This document shows positions 5,194 through 5,911 of a stretch of 5,911 nucleotides of DNA, in pieces. A program made the translations under genes and the position numbers. Below the pieces are notes generated by a model, which saw only the letters and a list, made by a program, of their open reading frames with translations, ran no database searches and was not told the DNA's origin. How positions within the stretch are numbered: the first letter of the stretch is position 1; each line of letters begins with the position of its first letter. This DNA is from Myxococcales bacterium (GTDB lineage Bacteria; Myxococcota; Bradymonadia; UBA7976; UBA1532). The stretch is taken from the NCBI GenBank assembly GCA_020430675.1, contig JAGQJJ010000287.1, positions 1-5,911 of the forward strand, written 5' to 3'.

Positions 5194-5911
5194 TCAGTTC
5201 GGGCATTCCAGCGTACGCACGCCGTCCAGACCACATTCCGTCGCCGGCGGCCCGCGGAGGCAGCAGCCGATCGCCTCGGCGAAGCCATCCGGCCCGCCCA
5301 GGGCGGAGTCGCCGCAGACTTGTTCCTCAGGCGTCTGCCCACCAGCGCCGCCCACCCCGGCGGACGTGATGCTCAGAGCCGATGCCGCCGCGGCGGCCTG
5401 ATCGGCCAAGGGCTGGCCAACCCGATTGGCGAACAGGACACTTGAGTCGTTGATATCAGCCGGCGCAGAGCTCGACGAGATGCGCAAGACCGCGATGCTC
5501 GGTCCGCCCGCGCCGCCGCCCGAGCTTCCGCCACAACCGCCGTCGCCACCGCGTCCTCCGCGGAGGCCATTGCCCGCTCCGTTGCCACCAGTGCCACCGG
5601 TGCCGCCGCGGCCCCCGCTGATACCGTTGCCGCCCGGACCCCCAACGCCCGCGGCGAGACGCGCTTCGATCAGGGTGACCTGCCCGTCCTGAACGGTGAG
5701 AGCAAACGAACCATATCCGCCACCGGCGCCGGCGCCGCCGGCCCCAGGGCAACCGCCGCTTCCACCACCACCGCCGCTGCCATTGGCTGCGCCGCCGCCT
5801 CCACCGCCGCCACCGCCGCTGTCGTCGCTGGAGAAGATCGGCGCCTTTACAGGCATACAGGCGCACAGGACGAGTGTGAGCCTGGGAGGCAGCGGGGCCG
5901 CCCCACTAGCG
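5194..5911 (-). CDS. Glycine-rich exported protein, probable lipoprotein, 5' partial
   Basis: I do not recognise a named family. The frame stays open from the stop (5194-5196) to the window end, giving 239 codons. The only in-frame ATG near the N-terminus (5856) has no ribosome binding site. Before it the frame reads LPPRLTLVLCAC, a short hydrophobic stretch ending in an LCAC lipobox-like motif, which suggests a lipoprotein signal whose start lies beyond the window. Counting from ATG 5856, residues 14-49 are glycine-rich, starting with nine Gly in a row. A beta-prone stretch follows (SFALTVQDGQVTLIEARLAAG, about 50-70), then a longer GGxGGx tract (70-118) and a second beta-prone stretch (PSIAVLRISSS). 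The non-repetitive C-terminus (about 121-220) carries five cysteines, four of them in the last 27 residues (CC, TEC, LEC). Glycine loops alternating with short strands suggest a surface or extracellular protein. Proline-rich readings of the opposite strand are shadows. The TPR gene follows 17 nt downstream in a likely operon. Confidence 0.75.
   Translation of the reverse strand, partial: ASGAAPLPPRLTLVLCACMPVKAPIFSSDDSGGGGGGGGGAANGSGGGGGSGGCPGAGGAGAGGGYGSFALTVQDGQVTLIEARLAAGVGGPGGNGISGGRGGTGGTGGNGAGNGLRGGRGGDGGCGGSSGGGAGGPSIAVLRISSSSAPADINDSSVLFANRVGQPLADQAAAAASALSITSAGVGGAGGQTPEEQVCGDSALGGPDGFAEAIGCCLRGPPATECGLDGVRTLECPN
5503..5649 (-). repeat. GGx-type glycine-rich low-complexity tract within the coding sequence
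   Basis: On the minus strand this encodes about 49 residues with a loose GGx period (GGPGGNG, GGRGGTGGTGGNG, GGRGGDGGCGG). Glycine codons vary between GGC, GGT, GGG and GGA, so the repeat is kept at protein level and is not a simple DNA microsatellite. Confidence 0.8.
5710..5817 (-). repeat. Poly-glycine-rich low-complexity tract within the coding sequence
   Basis: On the minus strand this encodes 36 residues, mainly Gly with Ser and Ala, opening with nine consecutive Gly and containing one Cys (GGCPGAGG). It sits just after the putative lipoprotein N-terminus, where it could act as a flexible spacer from the membrane. Confidence 0.8.

Noticed and set aside
5177..5236. A 20-residue N-terminal extension of the TPR protein (starts at 5236 or 5182).
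   Set aside because: It would overlap the glycine-rich gene and put charged residues before the signal peptide. AGGAGG has ideal spacing only for ATG 5176.
5426..5692. A proline-rich 88-codon plus-strand frame.
   Set aside because: PPxPP runs are simply the complement of the glycine-rich coding tract on the minus strand.
5503..5817. CRISPR array or DNA tandem repeat.
   Set aside because: There are no constant repeats with unique spacers; the periodicity is GGx coding with variable codons.

Overview
The window is a GC-rich (roughly 70 % by eye) stretch of bacterial chromosome. It holds six protein genes, two of them cut by the window edges. No RNA gene, CRISPR array, transposon or integrase was seen. 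The gene style suggests a Myxococcota (former Deltaproteobacteria) genome. The hints are a receiver-first soluble histidine kinase, a periplasmic TPR protein with two C-terminal membrane helices, a glycine-rich secreted protein, and a near-leaderless start with a TTGATC / TAGTCT promoter. This placement is inference from style; no marker gene fixes it.

Left part (1-1152, +): the 3' part of a signalling gene encoding a receiver domain, a coiled linker, and a complete histidine kinase core. It is followed by a gap of about 150 bp that contains a good sigma70-type promoter.

Centre (1300-4344, +): a tight three-gene operon. A NifS/IscS-type cysteine desulfurase overlaps mnmA (tRNA U34 2-thiouridylase) by 10 nt, and mnmA overlaps rnc (ribonuclease III) by 11 nt. 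The desulfurase takes sulfur from cysteine and most likely passes the persulfide directly to MnmA for s2U34 synthesis. RNase III adds an RNA-processing function to the same transcript. The MnmA has a C99-x2-C102 plus C199 cysteine triad, where E. coli MnmA has D99-x2-C102 plus C199.

Right part (4403-5911, -): a convergent pair of envelope genes. The upstream gene, cut by the window end, encodes a protein with two long glycine-rich tracts and a cysteine-bearing C-terminus; it is probably a lipoprotein or otherwise exported. Seventeen bases later comes a signal-peptide TPR protein with two C-terminal transmembrane helices. They look co-transcribed. Their function is unknown, and they are the least explained part of the window. 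The housekeeping operon is otherwise ordinary, and I see no clear evidence of a wholly new system.
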